NCBI GenBank assembly: GCA_002633005.1
Contig: NMRA01000340.1
Span: forward strand, 72,049 to 120,231
Origin: Phoronis australis
Taxonomy: Eukaryota; Phoronida; Phoronidae
DNA length: 48,183 nt
Direction of reading: 5' to 3'
Shown: positions 1 through 10,787 of the stretch, piece after piece
Layout: the number at the start of each line of letters is the position of its first letter
How positions within the stretch are numbered: the first letter of the stretch is position 1
The notes under the pieces: generated by a model
Seen by the model: only the letters and a program-made list of their open reading frames with translations
Told to the model about the DNA's origin: nothing
Databases searched by the model: none
Translations under genes and position numbers: made by a program

Positions 1-2302
1 CTCGTGGAAAGCCAATTCTACAGAAGGTTTCAAATAGTGCTTCTGCGACTCGCTCAGCTTCTATTCTTGGTAGAGGGGCTGCCTCTGGATATCGTGTGGC
101 ATAGTCTACGATGGTGAGAATGTACCGGTTGCCTCTGTCTGTGATCGGCGACACAGGACCAATCAAATCAACAGCGATACGCTGGAACGGTTCTTCCATA
201 AGTGGCATCTCGCCCAATGGCACTTTAGAGATCATGCCCTTAGGAGTTGTTCGCTGGCAGATATCACACGATCTGCAGAAACGATTTATGTCACTGCCAA
301 CTCCTGGCCAATAAAAGCTACTGGCTATTCTAGCACTGGTCTTCTTCACACCAAGGTGCCCACCTACGATTGACTCGTGAGCTAGCGACATAACCTGTTG
401 TCGATATTTGACGGGGACAACTACCTGACGCAATTCTTTGGTGTTATCAGCATACACTCGGTACAGGACCCCCTTCTGCTTCTCATACCAGTATTGACCT
501 CTACCACGTGTTCTTGCTGGTTTGTCTTTCTCAACAAGTTCCATGAGCTTACGTAGGGAAGTATCATGTTGTTGCTCGTCCTTCAATTTGCTGACGTCGA
601 CACTTTCCACTCCGGATAGAGTCACCGCCAAAGGCTTAATAAGTTTCTCTCTCTTCTTAGCCTGTGCTCTAGTAGTGACTGCGGGCATGACACTGCCTTG
701 TGGCAGCCAATTGGGATCAGGATCCTTGCTGACGCCAACAGCATTCCCTATGATGAGGTCGTATATTGGTGTTCGCATACACATCGCCTCGATTTCTCCA
801 ACGAAGTAAGGAGTGTCTACCTCAATCTTCGCTATGGGGAAGGATCGTGCTGTCCCATCTATTAACACACAGATGTGTTGTTTCCCCGTCAGTTGACTTT
901 CTTTGACTAGGGATGTCTTCACCGCTGCACTACTGCATCCGGTGTCACGCATCATGCGTACTTTTGTTTCATTGACGTAACCGTCACAAACGGGCATGTT
1001 GTTGTCAGCAGGAGGCTCTCTGTGCTTGTCACAGGTCCCTGTCTCCACTGGTATTGATGTCCCATCGACTAATTGCAGACAGCCATCAACTATGTGCTGC
1101 TCTATCGGACTACCCTTTGCTACCACAGCTTGACACATTACCGACTTCTTGATGTCTTCTGTCTTGGCCCGTTCCTGCTGCGAGGCAGACAACTGCTTAC
1201 CTGCAGCGAATCTTTTGGACTGGAAGTCTTTCATTCCACAGTCCCTTGCTAGATGACCTTTCCGATGACAATTGAAACACTCTTTGTCACCCTTGTATCT
1301 GGTCATTGACGAACGAGGAGTTTCTGTCCTTCGTTCTTCTGTGTTGCTTGGCGGTGCCTGTCTTCTGGCTACCTGTCCCAAGTCTTTCTTTGCGAACCCT
1401 TTGCCCAACAAACCAGTACAGTGGGCGTCCATGTACTGTTGAGCAATGGCCGACATCTCGTCGAAGGTCTTCGGTTTCCGTTCCCTCAGGAATACGGACA
1501 TCTCAGGATGGCATACTCCCAGAAACTGTTCTCGGATCAGTAAGTCTCTGAGTCCATCATAAGTCGCCTCGACCTCCGCCAGTTGTGTCCATCGGTCAAA
1601 GAACCTTTTCAGTCTTGCCCCGAATTGGAACACGTTTTCACCCTTTTCAGGCTTGGACTCTCTAAACTTTCGTCGGAACCCATCTTCGGTTAATTCATAC
1701 CTGTGCAGCAGCGCCACCTTTAGTTGGTCATAGTTGTTAATTTGGTCAGACGGCATGTTGTTGAACACCTGTAGGCCTTTACCTGTCAACAATGGACTCA
1801 AGTCCACAGCCCACTCAGATTTATCCCATTTCTGGCTTGTAGCGAATGTCTCAAACCTGGCTAGGAAGGCATCCATGTCGTCGACGCGCTCGTCGAACCT
1901 TGGCAGTTTGGGACGACTGGTACGTACACCACTGCTTGAAGCCCCACCACTAGGTGTCGCTTTGAGCTCAATTTGGAGTTGCAGTGTCTTCTGCTTCTCA
2001 ATCTCAATAGCTTGGGCCCGCTCGGCTCGTTCTTGTTCGAGCTTATGTTCATACTCGGCTTGCTCTAGCTCTCGTTGATGAGCACGCTCTGCTTGTTCCC
2101 GTGCAAGCTCTGCCTTTTCCAGTTCTTGTTTATGGGCACGCTCTGCTTGTTCTTGTGCAAGCTTTGCCTGTTCCAGTTCTTGTTTATGGGCACGCTCTTC
2201 ACGCTCCAAGGCCTGCCGCAAGAGCTCCTCTGCGCACTTCCTTAACTCTTCACCGGTATAACCGAATTGTTTCGCTTGCGTAATATACTTTTCAAAATCC
2301 AT
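1..2302 (-). CDS. Gag-protease-integrase polyprotein of a Gmr1-like Ty3/gypsy retrotransposon (partial, runs off left edge)
   Basis: Reading the minus strand from the ATG at 2300-2302 gives 767 codons with no stop to the window edge. Domains in order: an N-terminal charged coiled coil (residues about 30-105, with an 18-residue repeat); a capsid-like region (about 130-295) whose end resembles the SCAN domain (LLIREQFL, about 254-261); a CCHC zinc knuckle CFNCHRKGHLARDC (342-355); an aspartic protease motif MRDTGCSS (451-458); an RAQAKK linker (545-550); an integrase zinc finger with H642, H649, C676 and C679; and the start of the integrase core (VDLIGP, first catalytic Asp 712). Integrase follows protease directly with no reverse transcriptase between them. 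That is the Gmr1 order known from deuterostome gypsy elements. RT and RNase H would then lie left of the window. The frame looks intact, suggesting a young copy. The alternative is an element that has lost RT. Confidence 0.88.
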   Translation of the reverse strand, partial: MDFEKYITQAKQFGYTGEELRKCAEELLRQALEREERAHKQELEQAKLAQEQAERAHKQELEKAELAREQAERAHQRELEQAEYEHKLEQERAERAQAIEIEKQKTLQLQIELKATPSGGASSSGVRTSRPKLPRFDERVDDMDAFLARFETFATSQKWDKSEWAVDLSPLLTGKGLQVFNNMPSDQINNYDQLKVALLHRYELTEDGFRRKFRESKPEKGENVFQFGARLKRFFDRWTQLAEVEATYDGLRDLLIREQFLGVCHPEMSVFLRERKPKTFDEMSAIAQQYMDAHCTGLLGKGFAKKDLGQVARRQAPPSNTEERRTETPRSSMTRYKGDKECFNCHRKGHLARDCGMKDFQSKRFAAGKQLSASQQERAKTEDIKKSVMCQAVVAKGSPIEQHIVDGCLQLVDGTSIPVETGTCDKHREPPADNNMPVCDGYVNETKVRMMRDTGCSSAAVKTSLVKESQLTGKQHICVLIDGTARSFPIAKIEVDTPYFVGEIEAMCMRTPIYDLIIGNAVGVSKDPDPNWLPQGSVMPAVTTRAQAKKREKLIKPLAVTLSGVESVDVSKLKDEQQHDTSLRKLMELVEKDKPARTRGRGQYWYEKQKGVLYRVYADNTKELRQVVVPVKYRQQVMSLAHESIVGGHLGVKKTSARIASSFYWPGVGSDINRFCRSCDICQRTTPKGMISKVPLGEMPLMEEPFQRIAVDLIGPVSPITDRGNRYILTIVDYATRYPEAAPLPRIEAERVAEALFETFCRIGFPR
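2018..2191 (-). repeat. 54-nt tandem repeat coding for a Gag coiled coil
   Basis: Two nearly identical 54-nt units (2084-2191) and a third degenerate unit (to about 2018) encode the 18-residue repeat AHKQELEQAKLAQEQAER. Residues are mostly Glu, Gln, Ala, Lys and Arg, as in a single long alpha helix or coiled coil. Copy number may vary between element copies. Confidence 0.75.
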
Positions 2303-2411
2303 TTTAGAGGAAGGGTTTTATTCCCAGAATGCACTTTATTAATTAATATTCAAACGGTAATTACTGAATTCAAAACAATTCAACACAACCACGTAAACCT
2401 TTATTTAAACT

Positions 2412-2429
2412 CTCCCGGACTGGCCCCCA
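2412..2429 (-). other. Primer binding site, tRNA-Pro-like
   Basis: On the minus strand, two bases (TT) after the LTR end, lies TGGGGGCCAGTCCGGGAG. It matches 15 of 18 positions of the proline-tRNA primer site familiar from murine leukaemia virus-type retroviruses, and begins with the obligatory TGG. It sits about 110 nt upstream of the gag ATG, as expected for minus-strand priming. Confidence 0.65.
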
Positions 2430-2431
2430 AA

Positions 2432-3237
2432 TGTCAGACGATAGTCTGTGTGGGTTTGTTTAAAAGGTAGCTATGCTTTGAAGTTGTGCGTAGATGGAGA
2501 GTGAATAATCAAATCCAGTAATTAATTTATTATATGATAACCCCTAATTAGACAAATGAAACCTATTGTTAATTAAGTAATCAACTACAAAGAGAAACTA
2601 CGCTAGCGCCCTCTTTAAAGATTACTTTAATCAAACAACCAAACGATCAAATGTCTTATCTGCTATCCAAGCTAGGACTCTCCACTTGTTGGATGTCTGT
2701 CCTGTTGGTGAATCTTCGAACTACACACACTGTATAGCGACAGTGTACTTGCTGGTCACCGTCTCTGGTGATGCAACACTTGCAGGCAATTTCTTCTACC
2801 CGCGAATCTTCTTGCTGGTCACAGTCTCTGGCTGATGACGCAACACTTCAGGTAGTATCTTACTACCCACAATGCAAGTGACAAGCTCTTAGTTAACTTC
2901 CGGTTCGTTAACCCTTGCCCTTGCCAAGATCCTTTCTAGAATCTTCCACGAGATGGCTCTGTCGTACAACTGCTTCTGTACACTGTAGCAAGTCTTTATG
3001 CTTCAACTACTTTAGCGCATCTGATTATCTTGCTGATTTCAGCCCATAATATAACATTCTACTTATTTAGTGATTGGCTAATAAAAACCACATGATCATA
3101 TCCACTCGTATTATTGGCTGTTACAATTTGTTCTCAGAATATTCTAGAATCTCTAGAGTACTTTGACCCCAGAACCCAAAGTTGTAAACACCATCTAAAA
3201 ATAGATTTTGACGTTAAAATACATGTCAACAAGTCTG
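2432..3237 (-). repeat. 5' long terminal repeat of the retrotransposon
   Basis: The gag-proximal edge is clear: in + orientation the LTR begins TGTCAGAC at 2432, directly beside the primer site. The outer edge is inferred at about 3237, where GTCTGAC (the complement of the start) occurs, giving about 806 bp. The partner LTR lies outside the window, so the outer edge and target duplication cannot be checked. A short palindrome (CAGAC GATA GTCTG) lies just inside the inner edge. Confidence 0.5.
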
Positions 3238-4289
3238 ACCCCATGATTTAAAAGTACATATGCACAAATTTTGGGCAACTTAAAATGGATCTATTCTTAC
3301 TGATTACTTAATCAATATTTATTCTGACACATCTAAAGAAATTACGTCGTCGCAACACAAACAAGGCAAACGGAACTCCAGATTTGCTCATGACATGAAA
3401 GTTGTCTTGACGGAAAATTTGCAGCTGAACAAAGAGCTTGGTTTCAAGTGTATCCCAGCAGTCGTGGCTGAAAAGATGAGATAAATGAAGAATGGCCAAA
3501 AAAAAATTAAAAATGAGGTGACTGGGTAAAAGACGCCCAGATCAGTGGCTTCTTTTCCTGCATAGCTGTCTCCTCTAAAGCTGGCTGCGGGATGGAGCTT
3601 CCCAAATGATGGAGGGACAAATCAGTTACGTGAAGTCCTGAATGATTTGTGTTAATACCCAGTTTGTTCTACTGGGACATTCTGTCAACACCTTTTTATG
3701 TTGGTCGAAGTTTAAAGACCCGCGATTCCTTATTGATGTTGTATGTCCATACATTTTGACTTGTTCGGCACTTTAGATTGTCACATGAGCTTAATTATTC
3801 TGTTTTGAAAAGAAGAAAAAATGGACAAAAAATATTTGTACTTATATACGTTGTTGCCGCAATGGTTGAAATTTACAGAATCACCTTATCACTCAAGCAC
3901 AAGGGGGGAAGCTTCAGATACCGACAAAATACTCAATCAGGGACATGTTGCATAAAAGTTATACGCCGCAATGGCGGATCTAGGATATCACAAGGGGGGC
4001 CCAACATTTTGTCCGACTGTAAGCATTTGCGCCCCCCACGGTTGTAGATGCGCATAGCACCGAATGGGGGGAGGTCTGGAGGGGGGGGTTTGTGCCCCTC
4101 CCGCCCAGGAAATTTTTCTGTTTTTTCCTATAAAAATCGAGCATTTTCCTTGATTCCTGCAGTATTATCAAAGAAAAAAGGTAAAAAATAAAAAAAAAAA
4201 CGGAGAACGTGTCAAACAGGAAGAGGGGGGGATGGGGGCAGATACGAAATTTTTGGAAACCATGTAAGTTAAATACGTGACAGTCAAAG
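3238..4289. other. Non-coding stretch between the LTR element and gene A
   Basis: No exon is recognisable here. In particular there is no copy of the PAN exon 1 that precedes exon 2 in the other paralogs. It contains a MITE at about 3969-4108 and short A-rich runs. The retrotransposon may have landed in intron 1 or 5' flank of gene A, pushing or deleting exon 1. Confidence 0.5.
3969..4108 (+). mobile_element. hAT-like MITE, GGCGGATCTAGG family
   Basis: It begins AATGGCGGATCTAGGATATC, followed by G/C-rich interior and the phrase gatgcgcatagcaccgaat. The same element lies in opposite orientation at 18966-19121. The terminal CAGTGGCGGATYTAGG is of a type widespread in animal hAT-derived MITEs. 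Superfamily assignment is by resemblance only. Confidence 0.55.
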
Positions 4290-4537
4290 GCGTTTTGCTA
4301 TGAACAGGGGCGGGGCGTAAATTGAAGTGGTTTTCTACCCGGAGTAGATTTTTTGTAATGAAAAGTTGTGACATAGCCTTGTTATGTGGTCCCCCGCCTG
4401 TAATAGAAGAGGGAACATCCTACGAGCTTTCAAATGCTGATATTTATCTACCCTCTGATCGGCCATCATATGAACGCTGCATTATTAATACCGAAAGTAA
4501 ATGACGAAGTCTAATGATTTATTTAATCATTTTACAG

Positions 4538-4562
4538 GTGTTTCCGGATTGCACTGCCGCAG
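4538..4562 (+). other. 25-nt microexon of gene A
   Basis: Bounded by tttacag and gtatgt. It codes V-F-P-D-C-T-A-A plus the first base of a glycine codon completed by exon 3. The cysteine is the first conserved Cys of the FReD domain. Confidence 0.85.
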
Positions 4563-6164
4563 GTATGTCATAAAATTTGAATATGCTTTTGATAATTAAT
4601 GCTTAAGGTTATGTGGGACCCAAGAAAAAATGTCCAGTTTTGAATAATTATGGAACATCACGCCTCAGGAATGGCTGTGGGTCGAGGGACTGGGGGTCGA
4701 GGGGGTCGTGGGTGTGTGGTTCGAAGGAGTTTTAAAACAATCCACGCGTACATGGTCTTGACAGTCGAACCTAAGTTTTCTCTTAGGCTCATGTCTTCCT
4801 TAGCAACGTCTGTCTGAATTCGACGTTCTGAAGTTGGTACATTCAACGGTTAAACTTTACACGACCGGAAACTGCAATACATGCGAGTCTACAGTTTCGT
4901 CCACCGTCTTGAATATTCACCTGCATTTCCAATTACTTGGACGGGAGAGTACGCTTGTTGAAACCAATATTTCTAGAAAGATATCAATTGGATTGCCAAA
5001 CTTTCGCAACTATGCCAATCACAATTATATTTTAGGATTGTCACAAACACATTCTGCATGCCCTTCCGACTGGAAGTACTGACGTAAACTTTCACTACCA
5101 ATTTGTCAATCATAACCTTGTCACCTTCTCGGAATTCTAGCATTGTTTGGTTGGAGCACGTTTGGTTGTTTTAGTCTTTTGCAAACGATAAAATGTAAGG
5201 CGTATGGATGTCTACTTTGCACTACTCTGTGATTCGCCCATGTAATATAAAAATGCGCTCCTTGCAGCTCAAAAGTGAAACGAAGAAATATATCTAAGTT
5301 TATTAGCATGAACTTGCCTTTCCTTGAAGTTCGTCAGGAGTTTAGAGATAAATTGAATGAGTAGACACTCATTAGTGGTATGAATGGCCACCGAACGCCA
5401 CTTGCAATTTTCTGAAGCGTTCAAGTTTGTTGCCACGTCCAAGAGTGTATTTCTGGCGACAATTAAAGTAAAGTCACATTGGCAAGGAAGGTTTTAGACA
5501 AATTTCATGGCAAACAATGTCGTGATAACTGTTACGGGTACATTGCTGTTTTGTAGGTTTCAATTACAGCGGATTTCTGTTGATTAGACCAAATGGCCGT
5601 CCAGAAAATTTTTACGTCTATTGCGAAGAAGGTTGGACAATCATTCAGCGCAGGTTCGACGGTAATGTGGACTTCAAAAAAATCTGGGACGAGTACAAAA
5701 AGGGTTTTGGTAAGCTCGACGGTGAAATGTGGCTCGGTAATGACAACATTCACTACATCACGCAGCAAGGTCAGTATAGGTTACAGTACATCATGACGAC
5801 ATGGGAAGGCACGCGCATGATTCGTGATCATCACTCCTTTGCTGTAGGAAATGAGACAGAGAACTACAAGCTTTCCATATCGCTAGCTGGTTCTTCACTT
5901 GAGCAGCTCAATGGCTATCCCTTTTTGACAGTTGATGTAGATAACGACCAAACCCATAAGAATTGCGCAGAATTTAACTTGGGCGGATGGTGGTATAAGA
6001 AGTGCGCTTTCGTGAATATTAACGCTTTATATCCTCAGAATAATACCTGTCCATTAAACAAATTAATCTGCATGAGATATAACACGATGAGCGCCAAAGC
6101 GATTTTTCTCAAGTCTTCAATTATGAAATTATGCCTGAATGCCAGGACGCCTGACAAAGCATAG
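4538..6164 (+). CDS. Gene A: PAN/fibrinogen-domain protein, exons 2 and 3 only
   Basis: Exon 2 (4538-4562) is the 25-nt microexon. Exon 3 (5557-6164, acceptor tttgtag) encodes the fibrinogen C-terminal domain and stops at TAG. The split glycine codon joins them in frame. Visible motifs are the first domain Cys in FPDC, YCEEGWTIIQRR, GEMWLGNDNIHYIT, a calcium-site loop VDVDNDQTHKNC and GGWWYKKC. The domain is about 200 residues, close to the usual 210-220. Compared with copies B-D it lacks about five residues before GSS (SLAGSS against SPAVFSISGSS). Intron 1 homology reaches upstream to about 4290, but exon 1 (signal peptide plus PAN) is not found; the space to the left holds the LTR element. 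Either exon 1 lies outside the window or the gene is disrupted. The open frame in exon 3 argues for recent function. A secreted lectin-like recognition role is inferred from the family. Confidence 0.8.
4563..5556 (+). other. Intron 2 of gene A
   Basis: GT-AG intron of 994 bp. The last 300 bases (gatgtctac to tttgtag) are homologous to the matching part of introns B, C and D. No other coding signal is seen. Confidence 0.7.
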
Positions 6165-6625
6165 GCAAGCCGCCGCGTTCGTTTGTAGATGCAATAGATG
6201 TTCAACAACAAGTACATCAAGAGATAAAGCTTAGAATAACTAAAAGGGAAGTTCAAAAACATTTTCTAGAAAACTCCATTTCTCTGATACTGAAGAAGAC
6301 ATCAATTCGTTCCAAAGTGATGGCAGAACGTAACCCAATTAGGAACTTCCATGAGACGAGGGATTTCCTCTTTACTGACCACAAAGTTCAAAGCCAAACG
6401 ACTTTGCGCGATCAGTTTCAGCTCAATACACAGCATTTTGATTTCAGCCGTAAATGACCACTGCCAGAACAGTATACGAGGTTATGGATAATTCCCAGAA
6501 GTCAGTCAAGCTAATAATTCCAGTCAGTCAGGTCGCGGGAGCATGTAAACACCGGCGATGATAATGCGCCATTTTTGTCTTACCATTCTTGGTTGTGAAC
6601 AAAAACGCTTGGGACATTTACAATG
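6165..6625 (+). other. 3' flank of gene A
   Basis: Homologous to the regions after the stop codons of copies B and C (shared words include gggagcatgtaaac and atttttgtc). No coding signal. The homologous line is broken at about 6626 by a MITE and at 6899 by a LINE. Confidence 0.6.
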
Positions 6626-6867
6626 CCATGCGCGCACCCGGCTTAAAATATGGGGGTGATCAGTTTATGGACCTTTACTGAAACGGGGACTAAAAAAAAA
6701 AAATAAATGAACGGAGCACTAGGTTCAGACCTATGAATTGTACTTACGCGCCGAATTCCTGTGGACTTTTGTCTCGTTTTCTTGGATTTTTGTTTCTCTG
6801 ACGCGGAGCTTGTTGCCCACTTCGCCACATGGGAGGGCTCGTTCGATCCCCCGAGCACCCTGGGTGC
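6626..6867 (-). mobile_element. About 240-bp MITE with CACCCAG-type ends
   Basis: Inserted in the 3' flank of gene A: paralogs B (near 15650) and C (near 29626) carry the uninterrupted sequence acaatgcagatc. The ends are gcgcacccggct and agcaccctgggtgc, in inverted arrangement. A second copy in opposite orientation lies at 22452-22717. The target duplication may be TGC. Confidence 0.6.
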
Positions 6868-6898
6868 AGATCCACGATATACGGAGAAGGAAAGAGAA

Positions 6899-8700
6899 AT
6901 CCCAATAACTATAGAAGCATTACGTTATTGAACGTTGCCAGTAAAGTCTTCACTTCATATCTAAATAAACGGTTAACTTCTTGCTTAACGAACAAGCCGG
7001 GTTCAGAGAACACTACTCAACCGTGGATAACATTTTTATTCTCAACGGCTTGATACAAAAATGCTTGTTGAAACGTGAATCCAAACCATTTTTTGTGCAT
7101 TTGTTGACTCCAGTAAAACTTTAGATTCTATAACTTTTCACATCTTAATATTGAAAGGTGTCGCAGGTTCTACTTTCAAAGTGTTACAAGATGTGAATAA
7201 AAATGTTAAATCGAAAATTAAATGTGGCTTAGGAATCACCGGCCACCCGTGTGAATGCATAGCAGGTGTCAGACAAGGCTGCATGATTAGCCCTATGATA
7301 TTTTCATTGCACTAACAAGTGAAGTACAAACAGGTAGAACAGTGGCATACCGGTAAACCAAGATACAGCATATGATTTCTTGTTACTTTTTGCAGATGAT
7401 GTCACCTTGTCTGGTGAAACTGTAGTGCAACTTAAGAGAAGGCTTGAATCATTGGAAAGTTCTTGTTTAAAATGGAACATGTCTATGAATGTCGATGAAT
7501 CAAATAAAATGGTCTTTAAAAAGGTGGGACCTTTGAATAATAATGAAAAATGGTTCTATAATGGAGCTAAATTCATGCATTCACTATAGTTAGCTAGGAA
7601 TTGTATTCTCATGCAGGCTGAGTTGGACGATGTGTTGCAAAATACTTGCCCAGCAGGCAAGTAAAGCCCTTAATTTGGTCAAATCATATTTATACAAAAT
7701 GGGACCAAATAGAACTGTAAAAATAGCATTTAAATCATTTGACTCTACGGTGGCACCTTTTCTGTTTTATGGTGCAGAATTTTGGGGGTACAGCCCACAG
7801 AAAGGAAATAGCAAGTCTCCAGCTTGCGTTTTGTAAAGGGTTATTAAGTATAGGTATCAAGACAGCAAATGCCATTGTGGACGTTTTGATTTGTGTGTAA
7901 CGTATATCTGCAAAGACATTTGAAATTGTTGAAAATGAATGACGATAGATTGCCAAGACAATGTAACGTAATGCTGCGTGAAAACGATTTGAAAGGTCAA
8001 AAGAACTGGTGTACCGTAGTAAAAAAATGTATCATTCACAACTGGGTTTGGCTGTGTTTGGTTGGAACAAGGTGTTGCTGATGAGATGAATTTTGTTAAT
8101 TTATATAAACGAAGGCCTCGAGATATGAATTTTCAATTATGGTCGTCTTAACTAGCAAATACTGTTCAATGTAATTTTACCGTTCAATCAAATCTGAATT
8201 AACATGTGAAAAATATTTATGTGGTAGCCTGTCTTAAATAAAGTATTTGCAAATTTGAGGTGTTCGATGCATCATCTTATGACTGAGTTGGGTAGAAGAA
8301 ACAATGTACCTCGACCAGAAAGAACTCGTAAAGCTTCTAACAGCGATGAAATTGAAACAGAGATGCACTTTTTACTTGATTGCCCTGTCCTTGCAGACGT
8401 AATTACCTCAATGTATTACTCGAAATAAAAACATTAATCCACTCTTAGGTTCAGATTCAATGTATGTTTTAAGAAATACAGCATCCTTCATTTAACCAGC
8501 AACGGAAATTAGTGCAAAGTTCAGAGTATTTTACGAAGTGGCAAGATTATGCTGTTTTTTTTTGTTTTTTAAATTTATTTATACCAAGCATGATAGATGC
8601 GGTTATTCTGTTTTTATATTAATGTGTTGAACTGTTTGTCAATGGACCTGTGAGTTTTGAAATAAATGTTTTATTGTTTGTATGTTTGTTTGTTGTTAAA
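6899..8700 (+). mobile_element. 5'-truncated, decayed LINE (non-LTR retrotransposon)
   Basis: Starts mid-reverse-transcriptase with NYRSITLLNVASKVF, then in shifting frames AGVRQGCMISPMIFSL, FADDVTLSGETVVQLKRRLE (catalytic DD), APFLFYGAEFWGY and a C-terminal EMHFLLDCPVL. Frameshifts and stops show that it is dead. It ends in a TGTT-rich tail. It is flanked by AAAGAG/AAAGAG, and the empty site is seen in paralog B (ggaaagaggaaaagtg near 15668). So this is one insertion with a short target duplication. Confidence 0.82.
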
Positions 8701-9086
8701 AGAGGAAAAGTGTCTGTTGCTGATAAAAGCATTCACAATGGAATGTACGCCTGTATAAAGCAAAGACTATTGTCGAATATCTATGGATAAACAAGCTCAA
8801 AGTGAAAGAAATTCACCTGTGCAATGTTTTAAAAATATTTTCATATTATTACCTTATGATTTTGTTCTAGTTTTTTGTTTTCTTTACTTTTGGTGTTTCA
8901 CTTAAGTAAATCATTGTTTTGTAGTGAAAAGGCTGCATATAGTGGCAGCTTTCAGTGCTAAACATTTGTATTTTAATGTATTGTTATTTATTTGTGTAGC
9001 CATAAAAATAAACTTCCTCAACTACGGACGTGTCCATTATTTGATTATTTTATGTTCAGCTATTATTTTGTAATTTTGTTCTCGGC

Positions 9087-9173
9087 GTTGTTATCTCTCC
9101 CATTGTTAAGGACAAGTTTGCAAATGTTAACTCCATGATGGACAATTATCGGTCTATTGCTCTTGCTGGTGTT
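9087..9173 (+). mobile_element. LINE reverse-transcriptase fragment
   Basis: 29 open codons reading VVISPIVKDKF and, further on, DNYRSIALAGV: the NYRxIaL motif of non-LTR reverse transcriptases. The surrounding sequence has no further open RT, so it is a relic. It differs from the element at 6899-8700. Confidence 0.6.
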
Positions 9174-9918
9174 GTGCTGTATTTGAAATTACACTTCTAC
9201 AAACAATTTCTAACAATGTAAACAGTGCTTACAGTTTTGTGTTTGACAGTTTTATATGAATCTGAACAGCCGTTTCTGAGACATGATGTTACGAAGTCAA
9301 TCAAATTTGGACACTTTATTTAGTTGTTCTGCATAAACTTAAAGGTGGAAACTCATCGTTGTCGTGACAAGCGAAACTTTTTAGACAAGTACGAGAGAGT
9401 GAATCTCAGATATCGCAAGTGGGAATGGAATGCACCTATAATATTTAAAACCAAAGTCATCTTTCTAAAACAGTTATCCATTACATTATTTTGTGACCTG
9501 ATTTTGACTTAGGCTTTCCCCAAAGTCCTATTATTTCACCGTTGGACGAAAATCCACGATACATACCCAGTTGTTTTTCAAACAGTCCACATACTGTAGT
9601 ATGAATTATGTTCATTTTCTCAATTTTTCTTAAAAATCATGTCCAAAAAACAAAGAGTACACTTATTTTTAGGTAGCTTAATATATTCGAATTGTTTCAT
9701 AATTCGGAATTGAGACAAACTTCCAAATTTCTTTTGTACAGACAATTTACTAGTGACGTCTTTCAACCCTCCCGGTTGCCGGGCGTTGGAAATGTTGCCT
9801 GGCAACAACAACGACCACAATAAGAAAAGATATTTATCAGTTTGAAGCAAAACACGATACACGTTTTCATGAATCTGATCATCATGAACAATACAGTCGC
9901 ACGTCAAACATCAAGTAT

Positions 9919-9990
9919 CATGGGCGGCGTACCATAGGGGGCTCGGAGGCCATAGCCCCCCCCCACGTATTTCAGTGTTGCGCCGACCAT
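9919..9990. mobile_element. 72-bp MITE, ATGGGCGGCG...CGCCGACCAT
   Basis: Inverted ends ATGGGCGGCG and CGCCGACCAT flank a G/C-tract interior. It is flanked by aagtat and gagtct, an imperfect 6-bp duplication. The empty site is present at about 42590 (catcaagtatgtcacaac) in the paralogous block. Same family as 39352-39475 and 47553-47606. Confidence 0.75.
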
Positions 9991-10787
9991 GAGTCTGTCA
10001 CAACACGTCGTATTCGAAGAGATACCGTCATCAGTACGTCGGTTATATTACACAAAACAATGTCAAGGGAATTTGTAGCAACGCACATAAGCCTAGTACG
10101 TGTTTATAGGCGAGCACCTAACCTTCGAAATCTTAACAATGGGAGAAACAATTCGTGAAGAGACGTTGGATGTAACTATTGCATATTCAATGAATCGGCT
10201 TTTGTTTTTACATTTCAAAATGTCGGCTCCTAGTTATTCTGAAGCTGTTCTTGCGAACAATTTGAAGAACTAAACATTCAAGCGGTGTTCTACGTGAATT
10301 CAGTTGACAGAAGAAGTCACCACACGACTAGCCATGTTATTTGCACTGTAGAATATAATAAATATCAATGGGAACAGACATGGTTATTACCCAAAGTGCT
10401 TTATCAAACAAAAATTAGAAAATTTATACCAGAATTTTTGTTTTGAAAAGTTAAGGCAGTATCGTCGTTATGTTGGAGAATTTTAATTTCAGTTTTTCAA
10501 CATGAATGACTTTTCGCCTTTCATAAATTGTTAGCAACATTTTGAAATAACTACACTGTTTTCTAGAAATATTTACTTTCCAAAACTGGTTGGCCTCAGG
10601 ATATAGAACGCAGCTTGACACATAGTTACCACAAACAATGTATTAATCAAATTTACGTTGTTCCACTCAAAACTCTTTTGCTTCCTTATGTTAGAACTTT
10701 CAAATGTTATTATTTTCATAGAAAGATATATGAAAACAGTGTCTTGAAAAAGATGGTATTAGTTAGACAAGTGGGGACACATGGGCG

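Noticed and set aside
111-314. Plus-strand open frames at 111-2283
   Set aside because: Shadows of the minus-strand Gag-protease-integrase frame.
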